The notes below the pieces were generated by a model. The model was not told the DNA's origin. It saw only the letters and a list, made by a program, of their open reading frames with translations, and ran no database searches. 28,977 nt of DNA from assembly GCA_035252155.1 (NCBI GenBank), contig DATFDL010000219.1, forward strand, positions 1 to 28,977, written 5' to 3'. This document shows positions 1 through 9,665 of the stretch, piece after piece (position 1 is the first letter of the stretch; each line of letters starts with the position of its first letter). The position numbers were made by a program, and so were the translations under genes. Origin of the DNA: JAICLL01 sp035252155 (lineage in GTDB: Bacteria > Planctomycetota > Planctomycetia > Pirellulales > JAICIG01).

Positions 1-40
1 CGGCTGTCCCACATTGCCGATGGCGGCTGTCCCACATTGC
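1..40. repeat. Tandem direct repeat, two 17-bp units
   Basis: The 17-mer CGGCTGTCCCACATTGC occurs at 1-17 and again at 24-40, giving a 23-bp period. The array may continue to the left beyond the window. No ORF convincingly covers it, and it lies just upstream of the larC promoter. Confidence 0.75.
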
Positions 41-51
41 GAAGGCGGCGT

Positions 52-80
52 TTGACAGGCGGACGTGCTCGCCCGATAAC
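52..80 (+). promoter_or_regulatory. sigma70-type promoter for larC
   Basis: A consensus -35 hexamer TTGACA (52-57) is followed by a 17-bp spacer and GATAAC (75-80) as -10. Transcription would start near 87. That leaves about 50 nt of leader before the GTG at 140 and argues against a TTG start at 86, which would sit at the very 5' end of the message. Confidence 0.6.
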
Positions 81-139
81 TGCACTTGCGGCGGGCAGAA
101 CGAAACCTAGAATCCGTGCGACCCCAACCAGGCAGACTC

Positions 140-1351
140 GTGAAAATCGCCTATCTTGATTGTCTCAGCGGAATTAGCGGCGATATGACGCTCGGCGCCT
201 TAGTCGACGCCGGCGTCGAGCTGGCGGCAATCAGCGTTGGCCTCGATTCGCTCGGGCTGCCTGGCGTCAGGCTGGTCGCCAACGAAGTCAAGCGCAAGGG
301 CTTCCGCGGCACGCACATCACGGTCGAGCACCAGCCGGAGCACGCCCACCGGCACTTGCACCACATTACCGATATGATCGATGCCAGCCAGCTTTCGGCT
401 CGGCAAAAAGACCTGGCCAAGCGTATCTTCACGCGGTTGGGCGAGGCCGAGGCCAAGGTACACGGCACAACGATCCGCAAAGTGCATTTTCACGAAGTGG
501 GCGCTGTGGATTCGATCGCCGACATCGTCGGCGCGGCGATCGGCTGGGACCTGTTGGGCGTCGATCGCATCGCTTGTTCGCCCGTGCCCACCGGCTGCGG
601 CACGGTGACCATCGCCCACGGCACGTGCAGCATTCCCGCGCCGGCTACCGCCGAACTGTTGCAAGGCGTGCCGCTGGCCGAGTCCCATGTGCCGGCCGAG
701 CTGACCACACCCACCGGCGCGGCCATCGTGGCCACACTGGTTGATCAGTTCGGCCCACTGCCGGCCATGAAGGTCGAGCGCATCGGCTACGGCGCCGGCA
801 CGCGCGAGCTCGCCGATCAACCGAATCTGCTGCGATTGTTCGTGGGCGAAGCCGCCGATGGCCTGGCCGCCGATCAGATATGGGTCGTCGAAACGAATCT
901 CGACGACATCTCGGGTGAAGTCGTGGGCTATGCCACCACCAAGCTTTGGGAGGCCGGCGCGCTCGACGTCTACACTACCTCAATTCAGATGAAAAAAAAC
1001 CGGCCCGGCGTGACGCTCACGGTGCTCTGCCAGCCGCCGCAATTAGAAAAAATCGAGCGCGTCTTGTTCCGCGAAACAGGCACCTTGGGCGTGCGCCGTT
1101 GGCCCGCCAGCCGGCACAAGCTCGAGCGCAAGCCGCACCAGGTCGAAACGGAATACGGCACGGTCGAGGGAAAGCTAGGTTGGATTGCCGGACAAGAACC
1201 GAGCTTTTCGCCCGAGTTCGAGTCGTGCAGTCGGTTGGCCGCCGCTCGCGACGTGCCGCTGAAGGCGGTGTACGAAGCGGCGCATCGGGCGTTCGCGGGA
1301 GGGGGTTCAGGCACCCAGAGGGTACCCGGGGTTCAGGGTTCAGAATCGTAG
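140..1351 (+). CDS. larC: LarC, nickel-pincer cofactor biosynthesis protein
   Basis: LarC inserts nickel into the pyridinium-bis-thiocarboxylate precursor in a CTP-dependent step, making the cofactor of lactate racemase and related enzymes. The GTG at 140 gives the family N-terminus MKIAYLDCLSGISGDM. The body shows the HFHEVGAVDSIADI block, the GxGTVxxAHG and PAPAT segments, TPTGAA, and the C-terminal ETNLDD motif. Length is 403 aa, normal for the full-length LarC1-LarC2 form; no frameshift splits the two halves here. The conserved part ends near YEAAHRAF. The last ~17 residues are low-complexity and come from intergenic-looking DNA, and the TAG stop lies inside a dispersed repeat (1348-1379). 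No larB, larE or larA is visible nearby. Family assignment is confident. Confidence 0.93.
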   Translation: MKIAYLDCLSGISGDMTLGALVDAGVELAAISVGLDSLGLPGVRLVANEVKRKGFRGTHITVEHQPEHAHRHLHHITDMIDASQLSARQKDLAKRIFTRLGEAEAKVHGTTIRKVHFHEVGAVDSIADIVGAAIGWDLLGVDRIACSPVPTGCGTVTIAHGTCSIPAPATAELLQGVPLAESHVPAELTTPTGAAIVATLVDQFGPLPAMKVERIGYGAGTRELADQPNLLRLFVGEAADGLAADQIWVVETNLDDISGEVVGYATTKLWEAGALDVYTTSIQMKKNRPGVTLTVLCQPPQLEKIERVLFRETGTLGVRRWPASRHKLERKPHQVETEYGTVEGKLGWIAGQEPSFSPEFESCSRLAAARDVPLKAVYEAAHRAFAGGGSGTQRVPGVQGSES

Positions 1352-1379
1352 GGTGGGCCGAGCGAAGCGAGTCCCACCG
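1348..1379 (+). repeat. Dispersed 3'-end hairpin element, copy 1
   Basis: This 32-bp element starts GTAGGGTGGGCCGAGCG and ends GTCCCACCG; GGTGGG and CCCACC can pair as a stem. An identical 32-bp copy lies on the minus strand at 18667-18698 just after the glutathione peroxidase gene, and a relative is at 18240-18269 after the bax1-like gene. Here it overlaps the larC stop codon. Terminator or RNA-end protection is an inference. Confidence 0.75.
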
Positions 1380-1416
1380 CTTGCCCGCATCGAACATTCG
1401 ACGACACTCATCGCTC

Positions 1417-2004
1417 ATGCAGCTTTTGGCGCAGGTTGAACCGACGACGGTTTTGTTTCTATCGGGCCTGGCGTTGGTCTGCGCGGTGCTTTTGTTTCGC
1501 ACGCACCGGCAGCTCAATACGCGGCCGAAAGGACAGCTCGCGCACCCATCGAGTTGGTCGCAGCCAAAACCGCCGAAAACGCCCGCCGCACACCATCTGG
1601 ATCTACCCCGCGAGGCGCAGAGGTGGGAAGTGGAGATGCACGACACCGCCCGCGAGCTGCGCGGGCAGCTCGATAGCAAGATCAGCGTTTTGCAACATTT
1701 GATACGCGATGCCGCCGAACAAGCTGCGCGACTGGAAGCGGCGATCGATCGGGCGGCTAAACTTGATGTCGGGGAATCGCGAATAGCTCCGCGCTTACCG
1801 GCCACGCGGGCCGCGTCCGGCGGGCCTGCGCGCACCTCGGCGCCCGAGCCGGTTAAGAGCACGTCGCCCACCGCGCGGCGCTATGCGGAGATTTACCAAT
1901 TGGCCGACTCTGGATTAGCCAGCGCGGCCATCGCCACCCGTGTCGGTAGCCCGATTGGTGAAGTGGAGCTGATTCTTGGCTTGCGCGGCACGGGAACGGA
2001 ATGA
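1417..2004 (+). CDS. Small membrane-anchored coiled-coil protein, DUF2802-like C-terminus
   Basis: The ATG at 1417 gives a 195-aa protein. Residues ~8-27 form one hydrophobic membrane segment (TVLFLSGLALVCAVLLF). A proline-rich linker follows, then a charged helical stretch (about 60-110, heptad-like, probably coiled coil), a variable linker, and a compact C-terminal helix-turn-helix-like block (YAEIYQLADSGLASAAIA followed by VGSPIGEVELILGL). That block resembles DUF2802-type proteins, where such segments end a membrane-anchored coil. The frame stays open upstream to 946 but overlaps larC there, so the extension is rejected. No clear Shine-Dalgarno precedes the ATG. Function unknown. Confidence 0.7.
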   Translation: MQLLAQVEPTTVLFLSGLALVCAVLLFRTHRQLNTRPKGQLAHPSSWSQPKPPKTPAAHHLDLPREAQRWEVEMHDTARELRGQLDSKISVLQHLIRDAAEQAARLEAAIDRAAKLDVGESRIAPRLPATRAASGGPARTSAPEPVKSTSPTARRYAEIYQLADSGLASAAIATRVGSPIGEVELILGLRGTGTE

Positions 2005-2012
2005 ATTCCGTT
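1995..2012. repeat. Perfect palindrome AACGGAAT-GA-ATTCCGTT between convergent genes
   Basis: The 8-bp arms at 1995-2002 and 2005-2012 are perfect with a 2-nt spacer. It covers the stop codon of the plus-strand gene and abuts the stop of the minus-strand gene at 2013. Related hairpins occur at 10141-10160 and 10170-10189. It could serve as a two-way RNA end; there is no U-tract. Confidence 0.75.
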
Positions 2013-4058
<2,046 letters not shown>

Positions 4059-4086
4059 GGGCGCTCGGGGCTAGGGGTTGGGGATA

Positions 4087-4191
4087 GCGCGTCATTTGTC
4101 GGTTTTGACTTTTGCATTTTGCATTTTTACTTCGATCTCTGCCGCGATGGGAAAGTCAAAATGCAAAATGTAAAAGTCAAAAGTGACGCGC
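4087..4191. repeat. AT-rich inverted repeat, 105 bp
   Basis: The ends GCGCGTCA (4087-4094) and TGACGCGC (4184-4191) are perfect inverted repeats. Inside them two 25-bp arms (4103-4127 and 4158-4182), made of TTTTGACTTTTGCATTTTGC-like sequence, pair with one mismatch. The AT-rich arms contrast strongly with the GC-rich surroundings. It fills the gap between panB and the YyaL-family gene, both on the minus strand. It may be a miniature inverted-repeat element. Confidence 0.8.
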
Positions 4192-4231
4192 GGAGGCCGA
4201 TTCAGCAGCCAACGAGACCAGCCCCGCGTTC

Positions 4232-5071
4232 CTACCGAAAGCTTGTGCCTTCATCGGGAAACTTGCCCTCACGCACTTCATCCCGATACCGGCCCACCGC
4301 CTCGTGAATCGCCTCGCGCAAGTTCGCGTAACTCTTGACGAACCGAGGCACATAACCTTCGGTCAAGCCCAGCATATCGTGCGCCACCAATACCTGACCG
4401 TCGCAGCCGACGCCGGCGCCGATGCCGATGGTCGGCACGGGCACCGCCGCGGTGATCTCGGCCGCCAGATCGGCCGGAATGCACTCCAGCACGATGCTAA
4501 ATGCACCGGCATCCGCGGCCGCCTGTGCGTCGGCCAAGAGTCGCTCTCGCTGGCGCTGCACTTTGTATCCACCGAGCACGTGGACGCTCTGCGGGCGCAG
4601 CCCGCAATGGGCCATCACCGGAATGCCGGCCGCAACTAAGGCCGCGATGACGTTGGCCTGCTCGGCGCCGCCTTCGAGTTTGACGGCCTGGCAGCGTGTT
4701 TCCTTGAGGATGCGGCCGGCGCTGGCCACCGCATCATGCGCGCCCAAATGCCCGGCCGGGAAGGGCATGTCAACCACCACCAAGGCGTGCCGTACCGCGC
4801 GGCCCACCATTTCGGCATGGTAGATGATCTCGTCGAGCGTAACAGGCAGCGTGGTGGCATGGCCCTGCACGACCATCGACATGCTGTCGCCAACCAAAAT
4901 ACCCTCGATGCCAGTCGAGTCGAGCAGGCTCGCCAGCGTATAGTCGTAGGCGGTGAGCATGCTGATCTTGTGGCCGGCCGCCTTGAAAGCCACGAACTTG
5001 GGCACGGTAATAGGCTGCGGCGCGGCGCCGTCGGGACGGATTTCAGCAGAGGAAGGTAGTCGTTCGGGCAT
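4232..5071 (-). CDS. panB: 3-methyl-2-oxobutanoate hydroxymethyltransferase
   Basis: PanB transfers a hydroxymethyl group from methylene-tetrahydrofolate to 2-oxoisovalerate, giving ketopantoate, the first committed step to pantothenate and CoA. Starting at ATG 5071 the protein is 279 aa, close to the usual ~265. Conserved blocks are ISMLTAYDY (36-44), GDSMSMVVQGH (61-71, metal/substrate loop), DMPF (101-104), KLEGG (131-135), AHCGLRPQ (154-161), LECIP with the likely catalytic Glu197, and TIGIGAG (214-220). The frame runs open to 5305, but those 78 extra residues come from a palindromic repeat. There is no clear ribosome site, and the left arm of the repeat begins 16 nt upstream of the ATG. 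No panC or panD is in view. Confidence 0.94.
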   Translation of the reverse strand: MPERLPSSAEIRPDGAAPQPITVPKFVAFKAAGHKISMLTAYDYTLASLLDSTGIEGILVGDSMSMVVQGHATTLPVTLDEIIYHAEMVGRAVRHALVVVDMPFPAGHLGAHDAVASAGRILKETRCQAVKLEGGAEQANVIAALVAAGIPVMAHCGLRPQSVHVLGGYKVQRQRERLLADAQAAADAGAFSIVLECIPADLAAEITAAVPVPTIGIGAGVGCDGQVLVAHDMLGLTEGYVPRFVKSYANLREAIHEAVGRYRDEVREGKFPDEGTSFR

Positions 5072-5086
5072 TTGCTTCGGCGTGAC

Positions 5087-5296
5087 GGTGGCTGGGGCAG
5101 AGCCTTGGCGATGCCCCGGTACGTCGGCGATGTCGTGATCGGCGCATTCTTTATCGAAAGCCGCGGAGGCCGATCGCTCTAGGTGTACCTTACCCGGCCC
5201 AGCTATACTCCGCAAACGCACGGCGAGGCAAGCCCGCGGGTACGCCATCTCGCAGTGCGATCGTCGGGGCATCGCCAAGACTCTGCCCCAGCCACC
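5087..5296. repeat. Inverted repeat with 32-bp arms in the panB upstream region
   Basis: The arms at 5087-5118 and 5265-5296 match at 31 of 32 positions (start GGTGGCTGGGGCAGAG, end GATGCCCCG). Each arm also holds its own GGGGCA...TGCCCC hairpin, so the element resembles a doublet of REP-like hairpins around a 146-bp core. It occupies the whole divergent region between panB and the exported propeller protein. Both promoters must therefore lie in or next to it. Confidence 0.85.
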
Positions 5297-5322
5297 GGGT
5301 GCCATACGCGAGGGAACGCACT

Positions 5323-8300
5323 ATGTCGTCTAATCACGGATCGGCGACACGAGCCACGGCGGCCCCGATGGTATTCGTGTTGGCGCTGGTTTTCACTGCC
5401 GCTGTGCAAGCCGACGATTCGCGGGCGAAGCTGCCCGCCTATCTGCGACCCATGCAAGAAGACGCCGAATTGGCCGACGTCTGTTCCTTCGACGCCGAGC
5501 GCGGTTGGGCGGTCGGCGACCGAGGGGCCGTCTGGCACACCAGCGACGGCGGGCAGCACTGGCGGCTGCAAGCCAGCGGCGTCGCCTGCCGGCTGACCAG
5601 CGTGCAGTTTCTCGATGCCGACAACGGCTGGGCGGTCGGCGGTTTGTTTCACCCCTTTACGCACACCAGCCGCGGCGTGCTGCTGCGGACGCGCGACGGC
5701 GGCCGAAGTTGGGCCCAAGACAAGGGCCTGATGCTACCGGGTTTAAGCAAGGTCAAATTCTTTACCGGCTCGATCGGCTGGGCCTATGGCGAAACCTCGG
5801 CGTTGTTTCCCAGTGCGGTATTCTCGACCGATAACGGTGCGCGGACTTGGGGACCGCTGGCCGGCGTCAGCAGTCCCGGTTGGCGGGCCGGAGATTTCAT
5901 CGATGGCCATACCGGAGCGCTGGCCGATCGCTTTGGTAAGCTGGCCGCGGTGCGCCGCCACGGATTGCAGCCCTCGCGCACGCCGTCGTTCGGACTGCGC
6001 CGACTGAACCGCATGAAACTAATCGGCACAACCAAGGGCTGGATGGTCGGCGATGGCGGTCTGGTGCTCACCACCACCGATCTGGGTGCGAGTTGGCAAC
6101 TGCCCGAGGGTGATGCCACGGCACCCGTCGGCGCCGATTTCGATTGGCAGGCCCTGGAAGCGCGCGGCGAGCGCGTCTGGGTTGCCGGCACGCCGGGCAC
6201 AAAGATTCTGACCAGTGAAGACGGCGGCCGCACCTGGCAAGCCTTCAGCACGGGGCAGAATTTGCCGATTCAAGCGATCGCATTCGCAGACAACCTGCAT
6301 GGTTGGGTGGTCGGGGCGTTGGGCACGATCTTATCGACCAACGACGGCGGACGCACCTGGCGGCGACAGCGAACTGGTGGCACACGTGTGGCACTGTTGT
6401 CCATTTATGGCGAGGCTTCTTCGGCGCCGCTCGAAGCGCTGGCGCGCCTCTCGGCCAACGACGGTTATCTCTCGGCGGTCGAAGTCATTCACCGGCGTGA
6501 CAATCAACCAGAAGATCAGCATTCACAGACTTACGACGAGCGGTCCGGTGCCGCGCTGATCGACGCCGGCGCCAGTGCCGCTCATACCGCTTGGCAATTT
6601 CCAATGCCGCCATCGGGCGAAACGCTCACGGCCGAGCAAATGGTCGAGGCCTGGAACCGCGCCAACGACGGCAAGGGTATCGAACGGCTCGAAAGCCACT
6701 TGGTGCGTCAGATCCGCTGCTGGCGGCCCGACATCGTGCTCACGCACGCAGCGAGTCCGCACGGCGATGACCCGCGGAGCCACACCCTCAATCAAATCGT
6801 GCTACAAGCGGTCGAGCAAGCGGCCGACGCCACGCGCTGGCCCGAGCAGATCGCGCAGATGGGCCTCGAGCCTTGGCGAGTGCGCAAGGTGCTCGGCAGC
6901 CTGCCCGCTGGCCAACTGGGCGATGTCAACCTGGCTTCGGCGCAACTTGCCACGCGGCTCGGCGCCGCGCTGGCTGAGCATGTGGCCGGCCCACGCGGCC
7001 TGATCGCCGATCGCTACGTCGCGTCGCCCACCAACCTAGGCTTTCGGCTCTGTGTCGATACCTTGCCCCAACGCGTCGGCGAGCACGATTTTTTCAGCGG
7101 CATCACGTTGCATCCGGGCGGCGAGGCCCGCCGCATGCTCGCCGAGTTCTCCGCCCAGGGTGTCGACGTGATGCGACGGATCGCACAAAAGCATCGTAAT
7201 GTGCAGGCGATCGTCGCCCGCTCGGAGCAGAGCGATTACGATTCGTCGCGTTTCCTGGCCCAAATCGGCGACCTCACGTCGGGCCTCGATGAGACGACAT
7301 CGGGCAATGTGGTCTACCAACTGGCCGAACGCTATCGCCAGGCTGGCCGCTGGCCGCTGGCGGCCGAAACGTTCGGCGTGCTTGCCGAGCGGTATCCCGA
7401 TCATCCGCTGGCCGAAGCCGCTTTGGTATGGCTCATCCGCTACTGGTCGAGCGGCGAGGCCGCCTGGCGCGTCGAGCGCGCCTCGCGTGCCGAGGGCCGG
7501 CGAACGGCCGCGGCGCAAGTGGCCGGCAATCTCTCTCTCATCCCGCCGCCGAGCACGCTGGGACAAGTGTTGCCCGCCAAGCCAACCACCGACGGCAATC
7601 GACCCTTCGCCCAAGGGCAAGTGCTGACACTTAACAATACGGTCGAGCACGATTGGCCCGAGCGGGCCGCAGCGCTGGGCAAGGTGCTCGAGCAGCGCAG
7701 CCCCGCCACACACGCCGAGCCGATCGTGCGGTTCCCGCTGGCCGCGGCACACCGCAAACAAGGCCTGACGCGGCAAGCCGAACGCTACTATCTGGAAACC
7801 ACGCGCACCCGCGGCAAAGACGCCTGGTGGACCTGCGCCGCGGGCGAACGCTGGCTCGACGAGCCGAAAGATTTGCCGCCCAAGCCCGTCATGCGGGCAG
7901 CCAGCGGTCCCAAGCCGCACCTGGACGGGCGATTGGACGACGAGCTCTGGAAGCACGCCCAGCGTGTCGTTTTGCACGCGCCGTCGGCTGGCGATCACGC
8001 CGATGGACCGCCGCCGGCCACTGCGATGATCGGTTATGACGTCGAGTTTTTGTACCTGGCGGTTGAATGTCAAAAGACGCCCGGCGAACGATACGGCAAG
8101 GGCGATGGACCGCGACCGCGCGATCCCGACTTGGCGGGGCACGACCGCGTCGATTTTTACATGGATCTCGATCGCGACTGGGCAACCTACTATCGCTTTT
8201 CGGTCGATCACCGCGGTTGGACGGGCGACGCTTGTTGGGACGACGCCACTTGGAACCCGCAATGGTTCGTCGCCGCCGGCGGCGACGACACGACGTGGGC

Positions 8301-8472
8301 CGCAGAAGCGGCGATTCCGTTGGCCGAGCTGACCGGTGAGCCGCCCCGCCCCAAATACGTTTGGGTAGCCGGCATCCAGCGCACCCTGCCCGGCGGCGCG
8401 TTGCAATCGTGGAGCACCCCGGCCGCTACCAACGTCATGCCCGAAGGTTTTGGGTACTTGATCTTCGAGTAG
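5323..8472 (+). CDS. Exported YCF48-propeller / PIG-L-like / CBM9-like fusion protein
   Basis: A 1049-aa protein from the ATG at 5323, preceded by GAGGGAA at good spacing (a GTG at 5299 is less likely). A signal peptide (residues ~1-31) leads to six YCF48/BNR-type repeats (~35-350), each with GWxVGxxGxxxxTxDGGxxW signatures. Next is a segment (~352-560) resembling PIG-L/LmbE deacetylases: an LLSIYGEASS strand where the family has its HPDDE metal site, then RPDIVLTHAASPHGDDPRSH. The metal-binding HPDD is absent, so catalysis is doubtful. A helical, TPR-like stretch follows. The protein ends in a carbohydrate-binding-family-9-like domain from ~855 (HLDGRLDDELW, VDFYMDLDRDW). It is probably periplasmic or surface-located. 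Substrate unknown. A strong palindrome follows the stop. Confidence 0.88.
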   Translation: MSSNHGSATRATAAPMVFVLALVFTAAVQADDSRAKLPAYLRPMQEDAELADVCSFDAERGWAVGDRGAVWHTSDGGQHWRLQASGVACRLTSVQFLDADNGWAVGGLFHPFTHTSRGVLLRTRDGGRSWAQDKGLMLPGLSKVKFFTGSIGWAYGETSALFPSAVFSTDNGARTWGPLAGVSSPGWRAGDFIDGHTGALADRFGKLAAVRRHGLQPSRTPSFGLRRLNRMKLIGTTKGWMVGDGGLVLTTTDLGASWQLPEGDATAPVGADFDWQALEARGERVWVAGTPGTKILTSEDGGRTWQAFSTGQNLPIQAIAFADNLHGWVVGALGTILSTNDGGRTWRRQRTGGTRVALLSIYGEASSAPLEALARLSANDGYLSAVEVIHRRDNQPEDQHSQTYDERSGAALIDAGASAAHTAWQFPMPPSGETLTAEQMVEAWNRANDGKGIERLESHLVRQIRCWRPDIVLTHAASPHGDDPRSHTLNQIVLQAVEQAADATRWPEQIAQMGLEPWRVRKVLGSLPAGQLGDVNLASAQLATRLGAALAEHVAGPRGLIADRYVASPTNLGFRLCVDTLPQRVGEHDFFSGITLHPGGEARRMLAEFSAQGVDVMRRIAQKHRNVQAIVARSEQSDYDSSRFLAQIGDLTSGLDETTSGNVVYQLAERYRQAGRWPLAAETFGVLAERYPDHPLAEAALVWLIRYWSSGEAAWRVERASRAEGRRTAAAQVAGNLSLIPPPSTLGQVLPAKPTTDGNRPFAQGQVLTLNNTVEHDWPERAAALGKVLEQRSPATHAEPIVRFPLAAAHRKQGLTRQAERYYLETTRTRGKDAWWTCAAGERWLDEPKDLPPKPVMRAASGPKPHLDGRLDDELWKHAQRVVLHAPSAGDHADGPPPATAMIGYDVEFLYLAVECQKTPGERYGKGDGPRPRDPDLAGHDRVDFYMDLDRDWATYYRFSVDHRGWTGDACWDDATWNPQWFVAAGGDDTTWAAEAAIPLAELTGEPPRPKYVWVAGIQRTLPGGALQSWSTPAATNVMPEGFGYLIFE

Positions 8473-8505
8473 CGAGCGGTACAACTGTCTTGCTGGCGGT
8501 TCTTC

Positions 8506-8563
8506 GGAGGGTGGCCTTCCAGGCCGTCTAGACATTGCCCGACGGCCTGGAAGGCCATCCTCC
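8506..8563. repeat. Palindrome of the GGCCTTCCAGGCC family, copy 1
   Basis: The 23-bp arms at 8506-8528 and 8541-8563 pair at 22 of 23 positions around a 12-nt loop. It lies 33 nt after the stop of the exported propeller protein and before the next start, so it could end that transcript. Relatives are at 19440-19495 and, as flanks of a nested structure, at 10479-10504 and 10798-10820. Confidence 0.8.
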
Positions 8564-8589
8564 AGGCCCATTTAGCTCAAGGACGACGC

Positions 8590-9615
8590 GTGGGTTATCT
8601 CATTGGCACGGACGAGGCCGGCTATGCACCCAACCTGGGGCCGCTGGTGATCTCGGCCACCGTCTGGTGGGTGCCGGGCGATCCGCAGAACGTCGATCTT
8701 TATAAGCTGCTGGGCAAGGCGGTGGCCCGAGCGCCTGCCGCGCGCAAGCCGGCAAAAGTGGCGGCCGCCGATTCCGGTCGAGGCGTGCAACCGCGTTCCA
8801 CGGGCCGTTGCGAACCGCGGCGCGTCGTGCTGGCCGATTCCAAAGCGCTCTATAAACCGCCCGGCGGGCTTGGTGATCTTGAGCTGGGTCTGCTGGCGGC
8901 GCTCTCGCTGGCCGGCGCTCCTCCGGCGACTTGGCGAGAGGCGTGGAAGCGGCTCGATCCCGAGACCGCACCCTCGCTGGACGATCAGCCGTGGCACGTC
9001 GATTACCAGTGCGACCTGCCCCTGGAGGCCGAGCGCCGGCACGTCGACCGCCTCGGCTCACGCCTGCGTGTTGAGGCCGAACGTGCAGGCGTGCGGCTGC
9101 TGGCCGTGCGCAGCCGCGCGGTCTTTCCCGAACGCTGGAACGACCTGACCGATCGACACAACAAAAGCACCGCCCTTTCCGTTTCGACGCTGGAGCTTCT
9201 CTCGCAAGTGCTCGCCACGCTAGGCGAAGAGCCGATCGCGGTGATTTGCGACAAGCACGGCGGGCGCAACTTCTATCAGCCGCTTTTGCAGCAGCATGTG
9301 GCCGAGCACCTGGTCGAAGTTTATGGCGAAGGTCCGAAAGAGAGCATCTATCGCTGGGGACCGGCCGGGCGGCGGACCGAAGTGGTGTTTCGCGTCAACG
9401 CCGAGCGGTATTTGCCGTGCGCCTTGGCGTCGATGGCCTCGAAGTATCTGCGCGAACTGTCCATGCGGGCGTTCAACTACTACTGGCGGCGGCATCTCCC
9501 CGAACTGCGCCCCACGGCGGGCTATCCGCTCGACGCCGGCCGCTTCAAATCGGACATCGCCGCAATGCAGCAGACGCTGGGCATCGCCGACCGGTTGCTG
9601 TGGCGAAACCGGTGA
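8590..9615 (+). CDS. RNase HII-like protein
   Basis: A 341-aa protein from a GTG at 8590 with AAGGA about 7 nt upstream. The N-terminus IGTDEAGYAPNLGPLV follows the RNase HII pattern (G-x-DEAG-x-GPxxGP), placing acidic residues at Asp8-Glu9. DSKALY (83-88) parallels the family's DSKKL. Asp221 in AVICDKHGG fits the third acidic position, and ALASMASKYLREL resembles the AxSxxAKxxRD helix with Glu in place of the last Asp. It is much longer than RNase HII (~200 aa), with insertions at ~40-75 and ~110-190. It may cleave RNA-DNA hybrids or be a divergent RNase H-fold protein. Convergent with csrA copy 1. Confidence 0.72.
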   Translation: MGYLIGTDEAGYAPNLGPLVISATVWWVPGDPQNVDLYKLLGKAVARAPAARKPAKVAAADSGRGVQPRSTGRCEPRRVVLADSKALYKPPGGLGDLELGLLAALSLAGAPPATWREAWKRLDPETAPSLDDQPWHVDYQCDLPLEAERRHVDRLGSRLRVEAERAGVRLLAVRSRAVFPERWNDLTDRHNKSTALSVSTLELLSQVLATLGEEPIAVICDKHGGRNFYQPLLQQHVAEHLVEVYGEGPKESIYRWGPAGRRTEVVFRVNAERYLPCALASMASKYLRELSMRAFNYYWRRHLPELRPTAGYPLDAGRFKSDIAAMQQTLGIADRLLWRNR

Positions 9616-9665
9616 GTCAAAAACCTAATTTAAGCTCCCGGAAGTGCGAGTGGAGGTATCAATCG

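Noticed and set aside
1..40. CRISPR array
   Set aside because: Only two 17-bp units with a 6-bp gap; spacer length and repeat length do not fit.
946..1416. N-terminal extension of the gene at 1417
   Set aside because: It would overlap most of the larC 3' half and reads as Arg-rich junk; the ATG at 1417 is followed by a good membrane segment.
5072..5305. N-terminal extension of panB
   Set aside because: The extra 78 residues are encoded by the inverted repeat and are absent from the PanB family.
7036..8571. Long minus-strand frame (511 codons) opposite the exported propeller protein
   Set aside because: It is the complement of a well-supported gene with clear domains, and its translation shows no domain and is rich in Arg, Gly and Pro. 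Long antisense frames are common in GC-rich DNA.
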